A stretch of DNA of 64,000 nucleotides, taken from contig CALHCF010000019.1 of NCBI GenBank assembly GCA_937930635.1, positions 1-64,000 on the forward strand. The letters run 5' to 3'. Below are positions 55,365 through 64,000 of this stretch, piece by piece. The DNA is from an uncultured Rhizobiaceae group bacterium (GTDB lineage Bacteria; Pseudomonadota; Alphaproteobacteria; Rhizobiales; Rhizobiaceae). The translations under genes and the position numbers were made by a program. The notes beneath the pieces were generated by a model. That model was not told the origin of the DNA and did no database searches. It saw only the letters and a program-made list of their open reading frames with translations. How positions within the stretch are numbered: position 1 is the stretch's first letter; every line of letters begins with the position of its first letter.

Positions 55365-56291
55365 ATGAATCTCAGAGACCTCGAATACGTTTTGGCAATC
55401 GCCAAGCATGGGCAGTTCAGCCAGGCAGCCTTGTCATGTAACGTTTCCCAACCTGCTCTGTCCAATCAGGTCAAGAAACTCGAGCGAGAATTAGGGGCCG
55501 AGCTTTTCCACCGGCGCAGCATGGAAGTTCGCCCGACGGAAACCGGCAAACGGGTTATCGAGATTGCGGCGCGAATGATCGGCGATGCACAGCGAATCCA
55601 TGATATCGCTGTCGAACACCGCAATCCTGAAGCGCTGCCACTAAAGATTGGCATGACGCCAACACTTGCTCCTTATCTGACACAGTACTTTGCGGACCTG
55701 CTCAAGAATCTTTTTCCAAAAATGAAAGTGTTTATGGCTGAAGATCTTCCCAAACGTCTGGTGGAGATGGTGCAGAATCGCGATCTCGACTTCGCATTGA
55801 TTGCGCGAAAAAGTCACAAAAGTCAGCTTGGGTTTGCATCGATTTGGTCAGAGGCCGTGTTTCTGGCAGTCAGGAACGGACACAAATTGGCAAAGTGCAA
55901 AAGCATTCGTCCAGAAGAGGTGTCATCTCAGCAGTTGATCAGGTTGCCCTATTCGTTTGGATTTGAACTTGAGGAGCGTCTTCCCAGACCTGCTTTATCA
56001 GATCGACGGGAAAAGCTATTTGATCTGTCAGCGATGCGCTTTGAAACAGTCTGTCGTCATCTGACATGCTCAGACAACAGCACAATCGTATCGGCTCTTG
56101 CTGCAGAACAGTTCAAAAGAGACAATATGGGGTTGAGTTTTATCCCGTTTGAACCACCGGGCAACCTTCGTGATATTGGCATTATCTATCGCCCAGGCTG
56201 CCCCAGGATTCAGTTGCTTCTCAAAATTGGTTTCGAGATCAACAAGCATCCGCCAGATGGCGTTGTTCCCACGTTTGAACCAATAGCTTGA
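55365..56291 (+). CDS. LysR-family transcriptional regulator
   Basis: A 308-residue LysR-type regulator. The N-terminal helix-turn-helix (residues 1-60) reads LRDLEYVLAIAKHGQFSQAALSCNVSQPALSNQVKKLERELGAELFHR-like order, closest in feel to the OxyR/CysB branch. The effector domain spans 88-300 and contains three Cys residues (CKSIRPEE, CRHLTCSD) that could be redox active, but the OxyR CxxxxxxxxC spacing is not conserved. It is divergent from the VOC gene and may regulate it or the nearby isomerase/dehydrogenase pair. Confidence 0.86.
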   Translation: MNLRDLEYVLAIAKHGQFSQAALSCNVSQPALSNQVKKLERELGAELFHRRSMEVRPTETGKRVIEIAARMIGDAQRIHDIAVEHRNPEALPLKIGMTPTLAPYLTQYFADLLKNLFPKMKVFMAEDLPKRLVEMVQNRDLDFALIARKSHKSQLGFASIWSEAVFLAVRNGHKLAKCKSIRPEEVSSQQLIRLPYSFGFELEERLPRPALSDRREKLFDLSAMRFETVCRHLTCSDNSTIVSALAAEQFKRDNMGLSFIPFEPPGNLRDIGIIYRPGCPRIQLLLKIGFEINKHPPDGVVPTFEPIA

Positions 56292-56388
56292 TCAGCTATC
56301 GCATCTGGATACCGCTTGAACAACCGGGTGCTGAGACCGGGAACCCGGACTGGTTTCAGCGCCCAATTGTCCATCTTGGACGATATCT

Positions 56389-58683
56389 TTACCGGCGGCC
56401 CTTTGATGTCGGTTTCTTGATGGTCGGGTTGAACCCGATGACGCCGGTTCTCGAATGCGGTATGCCCAAAATGGCTTCCGCGGCCAAAATGCCTGATCGT
56501 ACCGACCCTTCCATGGAGCCAACATTCAATCCGTTCGCCGTCCAGTCGCCAGCAATGGAAAGGTTTTTGAAACCGGTCTTGTTGGCGAAGAGACGGTAGC
56601 GCGTCGAGCCGGGCGGAGTTGAAACATAATTGTCAGAAGGGTTGATATTGACGCGCCAGTATTGGTCATCAAACCGTTCCACACCTTCTTTCCCGTCATT
56701 AGGTGTCAGCCCGTGAAGCAGGTTGAAATCAAGAGAGAAGGGATCACCGTAACCTTGTCTGGTCGCCACTGTTGCCCCAGGCAGCATTGATCCGCCATTG
56801 GATTGCAGGAACTGAATGGACTGGTGCTTTACCTGTTCGGTCAGCTTGCGTGGAAAATCGGCTCCCTCTTTACCGGTTATCTTGTGATAAAAAGGTATGG
56901 TGCCGCACAACAGAAGAAGCGATGCAGGCGTGTGACTCTTGGGCCAGTTTTCGTATTTGATGTATTTTGTAAAATCACCTTGGCCATTTGGCTGAGTCAT
57001 AAAGTTGGCTGAAAGAAGATAGTCGTCATAGGTGTTGGAATAACCATTCCAGCCCAAATCCCACGGCGTTTTGTTCATCCATATCTGCATGGCCTGTGTG
57101 GAGACCGTGACAGAATTTTGCAGCATTTTTCGCCAGTCCGGGTTCGCGTTTGCGAGATTCTTGGTCAGGAATTTAAGTCCTCCCACCGAAATGCCGATAA
57201 TGACGCGGTCGAAATCCTTGCCGCATTTCAGCGTTTTTTGTTTAACTGGCTTCCAGTCACACCAAAAACTCTCCAGGTCTGCTCCTGAAGCCTTCAAGGC
57301 CTTGCCCTCTTTCAACTGCCCGTAAAGCGGGCGGTCGGGCCAGCAGTCCAGGCCCTTTACTCTCACATAGGGATCATAGGCATATTTGCCTTTGTTCACG
57401 GTGGCCTGCACATCAACATCAAACTCATTGATCATCATGGTGCGGCTGTTACAGCGAATATCTGTAATCGTGTGAAAGAAGGCGAATTTCACGCCACGCT
57501 TTTGGAGCACTTCATGGAGAGGCGCGATCAGAGTTTCGCCTGACCCGGCTTCAAAAAGCTGAATAAATTCTCCCAGATAGGTGAAGCTCATCATGGTCCA
57601 GTGCAGATACGCGCCAGCAGCCATGATGGGCTGACGGGTGCTGTCTCCGTCTGGATATTGGTAGGTGATGTTGGGCGTTGATGACGTCAGCGGAGAGTTT
57701 ATGGTCTGCGGTGTTGCGCCATGTTTTTCAAGCCACTCGCGATGATCATATCGGTCTATCTTTGAAAAATTTTCATAGAGAAGGCGGTCTTTGAGTACTC
57801 CCGTCAAAATTGTGGCGACAAAATTGAGCGCAAGACCCGCACGCCGGATCCGGTCGCGTTCCGCCTCAGATGAGCCGCCATTGGCTTTGACAATAATTCC
57901 GAACTTGAAGGACAAACCATTGAAGACCGTTGCAGCAGTTTTCATTGCCACTTCAAGTTTTTTGGGGTCGATTTTTTTTGCCTTTGTGAGGGGAACGAAA
58001 AGAGGCAGTACAGCATCAAGCGCCTGTTTCAGACCCTGATTTATTTCTTCCTTTCCATCGACAATCCGCACATCATAGATTTTCCTGGCCGGGTCCGTGT
58101 TCATGGGGTGATGACCATCCGACGGTGGCACCATAAAATTCTCGGCAATGAATTTTTGAGTAATCGGATTGCGGAAGGTCTTCACATAGGCCTGCAAAAT
58201 AAATCCGAGACCAAGCTGGATCATGTTCAGTGAATATGTATCCATACTAGCAAGGCGTTTGACCTGGTCAGTTGTCAGGTCCTCACGATGCAGGCTGTTG
58301 GTCGGCACCTGTATGGGCCATTTTTTAATTGCCCCATCATCCATCTCATAGCGGATCACGCCACTCATCCCATAGAAGGCCTGCTTGAAATCGGGCAGGG
58401 GGTGCGAAGGCTTGCGTTTGAGTTCATTGAAAGCGTCCATCATGACACTGAGCGCGTTGAAATAGCATCCCAGAAAACCGTGGATACCGTGTTCATAGAC
58501 CCTCATATGTTTGTCGAGATCACGACCCGTTGCGCATTTTCCGCCAACCCGCCATCCCTGTTGATAGATGGTGATGTCGTACTTTTTTCGAAGCGCAGGA
58601 GTTTCTGTCAAACGAAAGGCCGCAACAAGAGCCGATGGCCCCGCACCCAGTATCGCAATTTTTTCTTTCTTAGTGGACGCCAT
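56389..58683 (-). CDS. Large FAD-dependent amine-oxidase/desaturase-like flavoprotein
   Basis: A 764-residue protein. The N-terminal FAD site GAGPSALVAA (from about residue 13) with WRVGGKCATGR and EHGIHGFLGCYFNAL is that of the phytoene desaturase/hydroxysqualene dehydroxylase group; the C-terminal NLSIAGDWTANGLNVGSMEGSVRSG completes the FAD site. It is larger than most relatives (about 450-550 residues), with extra middle sequence. No signal peptide. The ATG at 58683 follows AGGAG by eight bases and lies after a long inverted repeat. Substrate unknown; it sits between a LysR gene and an exopolysaccharide locus. Confidence 0.75.
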   Translation of the reverse strand: MASTKKEKIAILGAGPSALVAAFRLTETPALRKKYDITIYQQGWRVGGKCATGRDLDKHMRVYEHGIHGFLGCYFNALSVMMDAFNELKRKPSHPLPDFKQAFYGMSGVIRYEMDDGAIKKWPIQVPTNSLHREDLTTDQVKRLASMDTYSLNMIQLGLGFILQAYVKTFRNPITQKFIAENFMVPPSDGHHPMNTDPARKIYDVRIVDGKEEINQGLKQALDAVLPLFVPLTKAKKIDPKKLEVAMKTAATVFNGLSFKFGIIVKANGGSSEAERDRIRRAGLALNFVATILTGVLKDRLLYENFSKIDRYDHREWLEKHGATPQTINSPLTSSTPNITYQYPDGDSTRQPIMAAGAYLHWTMMSFTYLGEFIQLFEAGSGETLIAPLHEVLQKRGVKFAFFHTITDIRCNSRTMMINEFDVDVQATVNKGKYAYDPYVRVKGLDCWPDRPLYGQLKEGKALKASGADLESFWCDWKPVKQKTLKCGKDFDRVIIGISVGGLKFLTKNLANANPDWRKMLQNSVTVSTQAMQIWMNKTPWDLGWNGYSNTYDDYLLSANFMTQPNGQGDFTKYIKYENWPKSHTPASLLLLCGTIPFYHKITGKEGADFPRKLTEQVKHQSIQFLQSNGGSMLPGATVATRQGYGDPFSLDFNLLHGLTPNDGKEGVERFDDQYWRVNINPSDNYVSTPPGSTRYRLFANKTGFKNLSIAGDWTANGLNVGSMEGSVRSGILAAEAILGIPHSRTGVIGFNPTIKKPTSKGRR

Positions 58684-58697
58684 CAAGATTGCTCCTA

Positions 58698-58733
58698 CAG
58701 TTTTAGCTTGAAAACAATTCGAAGCTTAAACTG
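58698..58733 (-). promoter_or_regulatory. Long inverted repeat in the flavoprotein leader
   Basis: CAGTTTTAGCTT (58698-58709) and AAGCTTAAACTG (58722-58733) pair at 11 of 12 positions across a 12-base spacer, directly upstream of the ribosome site of the flavoprotein gene. It could be an operator for a dimeric regulator or an mRNA hairpin that controls translation or stability. Confidence 0.5.
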
Positions 58734-58906
58734 AGGGCAATGTATGTGAGAAACTTCACTCCACTTGCCCCGCAGGAAAATCAGGCGCGAACGCTTTGGC
58801 ACCCGAAATCAGGAGCCTCGTTCACTGACAGCTGGAGAAGTTGCGACCACCCCATGGTCCCCCCTGGTTCAATCAGACAGGGGCATTCTCGATGAACACA
58901 AGAGGA

Positions 58907-61255
58907 TCAGGCGACCTTTTGACGTTTCACAGGATTTTCCATTGGCTCAGAAAGTGCATTTTGGGCTTTCTTGTTGCGATGGTCGCTGCTTTTGGCGGTC
59001 GGCAATGATTGGCTGAAATTCTGCCATTTGGTGTTCAGCTTGTCCGCATATTTTTGTTCAAGTCCACCATCTAACCAACCGGTTTTGAACATTGTGAATG
59101 CGGTCCCCATAACCTTGCCGCCCGTCATCTGCAAACGGGACAAGGCTGAGTGCACGGCAGAGCGTTTGGCCTGACCGCCAGCAACAACAAACAGCGTTGC
59201 GTCGGTTTCCCTGCTCATCAGCAGCGCATCGGCATAACCGGAGACGGGAGCAGAATCGAGGATAATCACGTCATATGTTTCGGACAACGCCGCAAAAAGG
59301 TCGCGCATCTTTTGTGAGGCCAGCAGGTAAGAAGGGTTTGAGGTCACTTTGCCCGATGGCAGAACCGTGAGATTAGGAACGGGTGTGGCCTTGAAACATC
59401 CAGCCTGATCTTCAATGTCCAAAGAACCATTCAGCAAATCTGCAAAGCCGAATGTGTTGTTCACGTTGTATGTTTTGTGAAGGCCGGGTTTGCGAAGGTC
59501 AGCGTCAACCAACAACACCTGTTCACCCAGACGAGCAAAATTTTCTGCCAGATGACGCGCTGTTGTCGATTTTCCTTCACCGTTATCAGTGCTGGTCACA
59601 AGAAGAGTTTGGGTGCGGTTTATGGTACGCATGTGCTGAACGGCGGTGCGCAGGATGCAGTAGGCATCCTCAACCACACCGTTGGCCTGTGCATCATCGT
59701 CATCCCCATCGCTCAGGCCCGCAGTGTGCGGAATGGTGCCCAGAACTGGCAGATCAAGTTCATCAGACAATTGCTCGGGATCACTGAAACCGTCATTGTA
59801 CAATTCTTTTGCATAGACCAGGAATGCGCCCAGCATAGAGAACAGCATCAGGCCGCCAAGGAGATTGATGAGCAGTCTGGGGGAGGCGGGTTCACGCGGA
59901 AAATCGGCGGCATCGACCATTGAGGCTGTCGCTGTTTTCAGCGAAGCGCCAACGCCGACTTCACTCAGCTTCTTTATCAGGCTTTGATAGTGTGCACGGT
60001 TGGAATCTGCTTCCCGCCGCAAAATTGTATAGCGAATGTTTTTGCGCTGATACTCTCGTTTCTGTTCTTCAAGCTTGCGAAGTTCTGAGCGCAAGGATGT
60101 TTCTTTGCTGCGCGCCTGTTTGAGCTGGATTCGAATGCCCGCGCCAATGGCTCTGATTTCATTGCTCAGGCTGCGTTCGACATTGATGATCTGCGAACGA
60201 AGCTTGCGCATCGTGGGAAATCCAGGTTTCAGGGTCGCCAGCTTCTGCTGATATTCGGCCTTCAGATCGATAAGTTTGTCTTTGGCCGCCTGTACTGTGT
60301 TGCTCTCGAATGACTGGGGCAGAGAGGCTGCTCCATTTTGCTTCAACTGCGCACTGTAGCGCTCAGCTAGCAGTCTCTCATTGACGGCATGTGCAAGCAA
60401 TTTATTGATTTCATTTATGTTTCCGGCGATGAGGTCTGAGTTTTCACCAACTACAGTCAACCCCTGGTTCTTAGCATAGTCGACCAGCGCCTGTTCCGAT
60501 GTTTCAAGCTTGGACTTGGCGAGAATTGCCTGCTGCCCCAGGACCTGGCGCGCTCGGTTCGAAACCTCAGTTTTTTGCTCTACCGTTAGTCCGATATACG
60601 CACTGGCTATCGCGTTGACGACCGCGCGTGAATAGGCAGGCGAGGGGTGTTGATAGGTAACCGCCAGAATGCTGGTGTTGCGTATGAGTTTTGCAGACAG
60701 GTTTTGACGGACCTTAGCAATTGCATTTTCGTGGCGTGTCTTCACATCTGTTGCAGAGATATCTGTCTGACTTGCAGTTGCAAGCGGATCACCAAAGAGA
60801 TTAGACAAAGAGAATTTTGGAATCTGAGCCAGAAACGTTGGATCATAGGCCAGGTTCAATCTCTCAACGACGCGTTCTGCAACGTCGCGGGACAGAATTT
60901 TCTGTCTGGCCGTCTCAAACGCCACCAGGCCATTTACCTGCGACGATACTTCCAGTTCCTGGAGAACCTTGGCAGACGATGTGATGACCTCAACCTTCGC
61001 CGTGCTGTGAAAAACCGGCCGCTGGACCTTGGTGTAAAGCAGGCCACTGATCAGCCCCGCCAAAAGACAGGCGATGATGACCCAGCGATATTGCAGAACC
61101 ATCCGAAACAGACGGGTTGGCTCGAAATCACTCGCAGCCGTTGCCACCTGGGAAAATTGTGGTGTGAACGCCTGTTCAAGTGCAGCAAGCTGGTCCTGGA
61201 CAGCCATGGAACCAGCTTTACTGGTTTTTGGGTGATCGAAAGGATGCTTCAACAT
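58907..61255 (-). CDS. Wzc-like exopolysaccharide chain-length/tyrosine-kinase-type protein
   Basis: A 782-residue inner-membrane protein. Two transmembrane segments (about 65-85 and 460-480) flank a periplasmic coiled-coil Wzz domain. The cytoplasmic BY-kinase part has Walker A GEGKST (about 559-564), Walker A' DADLRKP (about 584-590) and Walker B ILDSAP (about 664-669). The C-terminus lacks the tyrosine cluster of canonical Wzc, with a single Tyr in the last 60 residues, so autophosphorylation may be absent or elsewhere. I use ATG 61255; a TTG at 61276 overlaps the stop of the Wza-like gene. It should pair with the upstream Wza-like gene in polysaccharide export. Confidence 0.87.
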   Translation of the reverse strand: MLKHPFDHPKTSKAGSMAVQDQLAALEQAFTPQFSQVATAASDFEPTRLFRMVLQYRWVIIACLLAGLISGLLYTKVQRPVFHSTAKVEVITSSAKVLQELEVSSQVNGLVAFETARQKILSRDVAERVVERLNLAYDPTFLAQIPKFSLSNLFGDPLATASQTDISATDVKTRHENAIAKVRQNLSAKLIRNTSILAVTYQHPSPAYSRAVVNAIASAYIGLTVEQKTEVSNRARQVLGQQAILAKSKLETSEQALVDYAKNQGLTVVGENSDLIAGNINEINKLLAHAVNERLLAERYSAQLKQNGAASLPQSFESNTVQAAKDKLIDLKAEYQQKLATLKPGFPTMRKLRSQIINVERSLSNEIRAIGAGIRIQLKQARSKETSLRSELRKLEEQKREYQRKNIRYTILRREADSNRAHYQSLIKKLSEVGVGASLKTATASMVDAADFPREPASPRLLINLLGGLMLFSMLGAFLVYAKELYNDGFSDPEQLSDELDLPVLGTIPHTAGLSDGDDDDAQANGVVEDAYCILRTAVQHMRTINRTQTLLVTSTDNGEGKSTTARHLAENFARLGEQVLLVDADLRKPGLHKTYNVNNTFGFADLLNGSLDIEDQAGCFKATPVPNLTVLPSGKVTSNPSYLLASQKMRDLFAALSETYDVIILDSAPVSGYADALLMSRETDATLFVVAGGQAKRSAVHSALSRLQMTGGKVMGTAFTMFKTGWLDGGLEQKYADKLNTKWQNFSQSLPTAKSSDHRNKKAQNALSEPMENPVKRQKVA

Positions 61256-61272
61256 GGTCGTCTTTCCACCAA

Positions 61273-62034
61273 TCAAAGGGGCGCAACAGTGCGCGCGGCT
61301 GTGGACGCAATGCCAAGTGCGGCTTTAAGGTTTTTAAGGGCGATTTTTGATTTCGACGGGAAGGCTACGACAACATCGCGCGGATAGAGTCTGGGGTCCG
61401 GCTCGGTTCCCTTGCGGATTTTGACCAATGAATATTGGGCAACCCTTGTGCCAGTCTTGAATTTCCGAAAAATGAAAACCTTGTTTTCATCTGCCGTCTC
61501 GTTGAGCCCTTCAGACTTTGCCACCATGCGCAACAATGTTGATTGCGCATCGGCACGAAAGACGCCTGGATGCTGGAAAGCACCATCCATTGTGATCATG
61601 CGTTCGGTGGAGTGGCGCACAAATACGGAAATCTGCGGATTCTGCAGATAATTCCTGCCATACAGGCGCTTCAATTCTGTTTCCAGTTCGGGAATTTCCA
61701 GGCCTGCGGCTTTTACGTAGCCAACCAGCGGCAATTGTATGCGACCATCCCCGTCGACCCGAACATCCTTGTCAAGTTCGTTGACCTCGAAAAAGTCGAT
61801 CTTCAGTAGATCGTCTTTGAAAATCATGTTGGCTTTGCCGTTGCGTGCATGTTCTGGAGGACCAAGGCGTCTGACCACCTTAAGGTCGCCCGTCGAAGCG
61901 CCGATCAGGCTTTTTGAAGCAGTGGGTTTGGGTGCAAGACCGTAGTCCTGTGTACCTGGATTACAAGCCGAAAGCAGCATGGTTCCAGCGAGGGCCAGTA
62001 CTGCGGATGCACCTCCTTTTACCATTCTCACCAT
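61273..62034 (-). CDS. Polysaccharide export outer-membrane lipoprotein (Wza-like)
   Basis: A 253-residue lipoprotein: lipobox LLSAC (Cys24) and a polysaccharide-export domain with DDLLKIDFFEVNELDKDVRVDGDGRIQLPLVGYVKAAGL-like order, then SLBB-type repeats (ISVFVRHSTERMITMDGAFQHPGVF). It likely forms the outer-membrane exit channel with the Wzc-like partner. ATG 62034 is chosen (ATG 62025 also possible); the frame to 62070 lacks ribosome-site support. The stop is 17 bases before the next ATG. Confidence 0.86.
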   Translation of the reverse strand: MVRMVKGGASAVLALAGTMLLSACNPGTQDYGLAPKPTASKSLIGASTGDLKVVRRLGPPEHARNGKANMIFKDDLLKIDFFEVNELDKDVRVDGDGRIQLPLVGYVKAAGLEIPELETELKRLYGRNYLQNPQISVFVRHSTERMITMDGAFQHPGVFRADAQSTLLRMVAKSEGLNETADENKVFIFRKFKTGTRVAQYSLVKIRKGTEPDPRLYPRDVVVAFPSKSKIALKNLKAALGIASTAARTVAPL

Positions 62035-62315
62035 ACTCGAAGTCCCACTTTGTCCGTATCGACCGCCCAACGTATTGCCCCTGGCGGTTACAGGTATTTT
62101 TGTACCTGTGCTGTCCCGTCCTCCTTGATAGTGAGCAGTTATTTGCCAACCTTTAACTGGTTTTTTTTCCCGATTTCGTGGTTAATCGTTTACTACGCCA
62201 TACGCCGGGCTGATATGGCTCGTCGGGGCTGGCCATCATGGTCTTAACGGCGCTTCAAGCATTTGTTGTCTATTAGGAAGCCGTTAATAAGCCTGATCAG
62301 GAAACAGCAAGCGCC

Positions 62316-62693
62316 ATGAGCAAGAGAGCAAGGCTTCTGCGAGCATTCATTCTTTTGTGCACTCTGGCCTTTATGACCTACTTTGCTTTGTTCGAGCGGT
62401 TCTTCCCGCTTGAGGTGCCAGAAGCTATTCGGGGCCATGGTGACCACAATCTGCACATGCTGGCATTTTTCTGCCTGACGGTGATTTTATTGCCGGGTTT
62501 TCGATCCGTGATTGGGCCGCTGCTTTTTGCAGTCTTTGTCGCGCTTGCTCTCGAGGTCCTTCAAATTTGGTTGCCGGACCGAGGGGCCAATCTGGATGAC
62601 CTGCTTGCCAGTCTTGGCGGCATCGCTCTGGGTTTCGTCATGGTGTTTGCAATCCGCTCGGTCTTTCAACGGTTTCAGCAGTCGCTGCGGTAA
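62316..62693 (+). CDS. VanZ-like membrane protein
   Basis: A 125-residue protein with about four transmembrane helices and the VanZ pattern: a conserved His in HNLHMLAFFCLT, ALALEVLQIWLPDRGANLDDLLASLGG, in which Glu and Asp residues are family marks. VanZ-like proteins are small envelope proteins of unclear function, common in exopolysaccharide loci. It is divergent from the Wza-like gene and 98 bases before the epimerase gene. Confidence 0.8.
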   Translation: MSKRARLLRAFILLCTLAFMTYFALFERFFPLEVPEAIRGHGDHNLHMLAFFCLTVILLPGFRSVIGPLLFAVFVALALEVLQIWLPDRGANLDDLLASLGGIALGFVMVFAIRSVFQRFQQSLR

Positions 62694-62791
62694 ACGACGA
62701 ATTAACTTTAAAAAGCAAAGCTGAACGTCATTTGAATCAGCTGCGAATCCATTTTGCCGGTTTCGCGGTCGGATAATTATTGGGGCATAAA

Positions 62792-63814
62792 ATGAAATAT
62801 CTCGTCACTGGCAGCGCCGGTTTCATCGGCTTTACTATTGTCAGAAAACTTTTGCAGCGTGGTGACAGCGTTGTCGGAATTGACATGGTCAATGATTACT
62901 ATGACCCCAGGATCAAGGAAGCTCGCCTTGCGGTCCTCGACAAGACGGCAAGCAGCAGCAATTCAGGTTATGCGTTTGCACGTTGTAATCTGGCTGACCA
63001 AAATGCAGTCAATCAGGTTTTTGAAGAGCACAAGCCAAAACGCGTTATCAACCTCGCGGCTCAGGCCGGGGTTCGCTACAGCCTTGAAAATCCACACGCC
63101 TATGTTGAATCCAATATAATCGGATTCACCAACATTCTTGAAGCATGCCGCTACAACGAGGTGGAGCACCTTGCCTATGCGTCCACTTCGAGCGTGTATG
63201 GTGCAAACACCAATATGCCGTTTTCAGAACATAACGGCGTAGATCATCCTTTGCAGTTTTACGCTGCTACCAAAAAAGCCAATGAACTGATGGCCCATTC
63301 CTACAGCCACCTGTTTCAGTTGCCGACGACAGGCCTGCGGTTTTTCACCGTCTATGGACCATGGGGCCGGCCCGATATGGCTCTCTTCCTGTTCACCAAG
63401 AACATCTTGGAGGGGAAACCTATTCCGGTTTTCAACAACGGCAATCACACCCGCGATTTCACCTATGTTGAAGACATTGCGGAAGGGGTTTTGCGGATAA
63501 CCGACAAGCCCGCCCAACCCAACCCCGACTGGGACCCAGACAATCCGGATCCAGCAACATCGAGTGCACCGTTCCGCATTTTCAACATTGGTAATAATTC
63601 GCCCGTCAAACTGATGGATTATATCCACGCCATCGAAAAGGCATTGGGCATGAAGGCGGAGCTTGATCTTCTGCCACTTCAGGCGGGCGATGTTCCCGAT
63701 ACCTACGCGAATGTCGAGAACCTGATGAAGGCTGTTGATTACAAACCGGCAACGCCGGTTGAAGAAGGTGTGGCAAATTTTGTTGCCTGGTATCGCGATT
63801 ATTATCAGGTCTGA
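62792..63814 (+). CDS. UDP-glucuronate 4-epimerase-like NAD-dependent epimerase
   Basis: A 340-residue extended [12 protein letters not shown] (7-15), the catalytic Tyr and Lys in [10 protein letters not shown], and [13 protein letters not shown], a hallmark of UDP-glucuronate 4-epimerases such as LpsL, which supplies UDP-galacturonate. [18 protein letters not shown] loop is typical. ATG 62792 lies seven bases after GGGG; a TTG at 62780 is possible. It belongs to the polysaccharide locus and is followed by a glycosyltransferase gene. Confidence 0.87.
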   Translation: MKYLVTGSAGFIGFTIVRKLLQRGDSVVGIDMVNDYYDPRIKEARLAVLDKTASSSNSGYAFARCNLADQNAVNQVFEEHKPKRVINLAAQAGVRYSLENPHAYVESNIIGFTNILEACRYNEVEHLAYASTSSVYGANTNMPFSEHNGVDHPLQFYAATKKANELMAHSYSHLFQLPTTGLRFFTVYGPWGRPDMALFLFTKNILEGKPIPVFNNGNHTRDFTYVEDIAEGVLRITDKPAQPNPDWDPDNPDPATSSAPFRIFNIGNNSPVKLMDYIHAIEKALGMKAELDLLPLQAGDVPDTYANVENLMKAVDYKPATPVEEGVANFVAWYRDYYQV

Positions 63815-63828
63815 GGTCAACGGATGAG

Positions 63829-64000
63829 ATGACGGTGGTGGGAAAGACGAAAAAGAAACAGGCACTCTTTCTGTTCCCGACCGACATAATGGGGGGCGCA
63901 GAAAACGTGTTGCGCCTTGCCGCAAAAGCAGCGCTGGACAGTGGTGATTTTTATCAGGTTGATTGCTTTGTTTTGTGCAAGCAGCCAACCGGTTCGCTGG
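63829..64000 (+). CDS. Glycosyltransferase, N-terminal part (cut by window end)
   Basis: The first 57 codons are present. After a basic start they read LFLFPTDIMGGAENVLRLAA, the glycine-rich opening loop of GT-B glycosyltransferases of family 4 (MGGAExVL). It starts 14 bases after the epimerase stop and is probably cotranscribed. It should transfer a sugar during exopolysaccharide assembly. Nothing can be said of its acceptor. Confidence 0.72.
   Translation, partial: MTVVGKTKKKQALFLFPTDIMGGAENVLRLAAKAALDSGDFYQVDCFVLCKQPTGSL

Noticed and set aside
55365-56291. LysR gene considered as oxyR
   Set aside because: The HTH is similar, but the characteristic OxyR cysteine spacing is not found in the effector domain.
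58861-58883. CCCCTG/CAGGGG inverted repeat after the Wzc-like gene as a terminator
   Set aside because: Six-base arms with an 11-base loop and no T run on either strand; too weak to call.

Overview
The window looks like a chromosomal segment of an alphaproteobacterium, most likely of the order Hyphomicrobiales (rhizobia and marine relatives). The basis is gene content: a ROK regulator with a xylFHG-type ABC operon, an inositol operon whose iolC carries a DUF2090-like tail, a CyaC-like membrane cyclase with a diheme-type anchor, TRAP transporters, and an lpsL-like epimerase beside Wza/Wzc-type genes. Genus cannot be settled from the sequence alone. I see no tRNA, rRNA, CRISPR array, phage or insertion sequence.

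Layout. 1-3.8 kb: xylose-type sugar uptake, with a divergent, partial ROK regulator. 3.8-12.6 kb (minus): a seven-gene run with very short gaps or overlaps. In transcription order it encodes a degenerate ABC exporter-like protein, a cyclic-nucleotide-binding protein, a metallo-beta-lactamase-fold hydrolase, two class III nucleotide cyclases (one with a heme-type six-helix anchor and a [2Fe-2S] ferredoxin domain), a secreted pentapeptide-repeat protein and a hemerythrin-like protein. I consider this the most interesting system here: a self-contained redox/oxygen-to-cNMP signalling module. 12.9-20.3 kb (plus, mixed): thiolase and SDR, GH25 lysozyme-like lipoprotein, PEP-mutase-family enzyme (minus), L,D-transpeptidase, a truncated TfoX-like remnant, trmJ, DUF805 protein, murI.

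20.3-25.6 kb (minus): iolG-iolC-iolD-iolB. There is no iolE, and the C-terminal DUF2090 part of IolC is shortened and eroded. A perfect 16-bp palindrome lies in the divergent promoter region shared with deoA. 25.9-34.3 kb: deoA with a GIY-YIG-like protein, then (minus) a SABATH-type methyltransferase, a patatin lipoprotein translationally linked to an RsmC-like methyltransferase, and rpsO-pnp. 34.5-39.4 kb (minus): di-heme peroxidase, LacD-type aldolase, L-fucose-isomerase-like protein and Gfo/Idh dehydrogenase packed with gaps of 2-9 bases, probably a sugar-degradation operon. 39.4-47.3 kb: Sel1 protein, metacaspase-like protein, a TRAP transporter, an inositol-monophosphatase-family enzyme, MOSC protein and glutathionyl-hydroquinone reductase. 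47.3-56.3 kb: MFS transporter, acyl-CoA ligase, SDR, TesB thioesterase, a Gfo/Idh and TIM-barrel isomerase pair, VOC protein and LysR regulator. 56.4-64 kb: a large flavoprotein and the start of an exopolysaccharide locus (Wzc-like, Wza-like, VanZ-like, UDP-sugar epimerase, glycosyltransferase cut by the window end).

Family assignments are from reading motifs in the translated sequence; no database search was run. Start codons were moved to an internal ATG/GTG/TTG where a Shine-Dalgarno sequence or an overlap with the preceding gene supported it.
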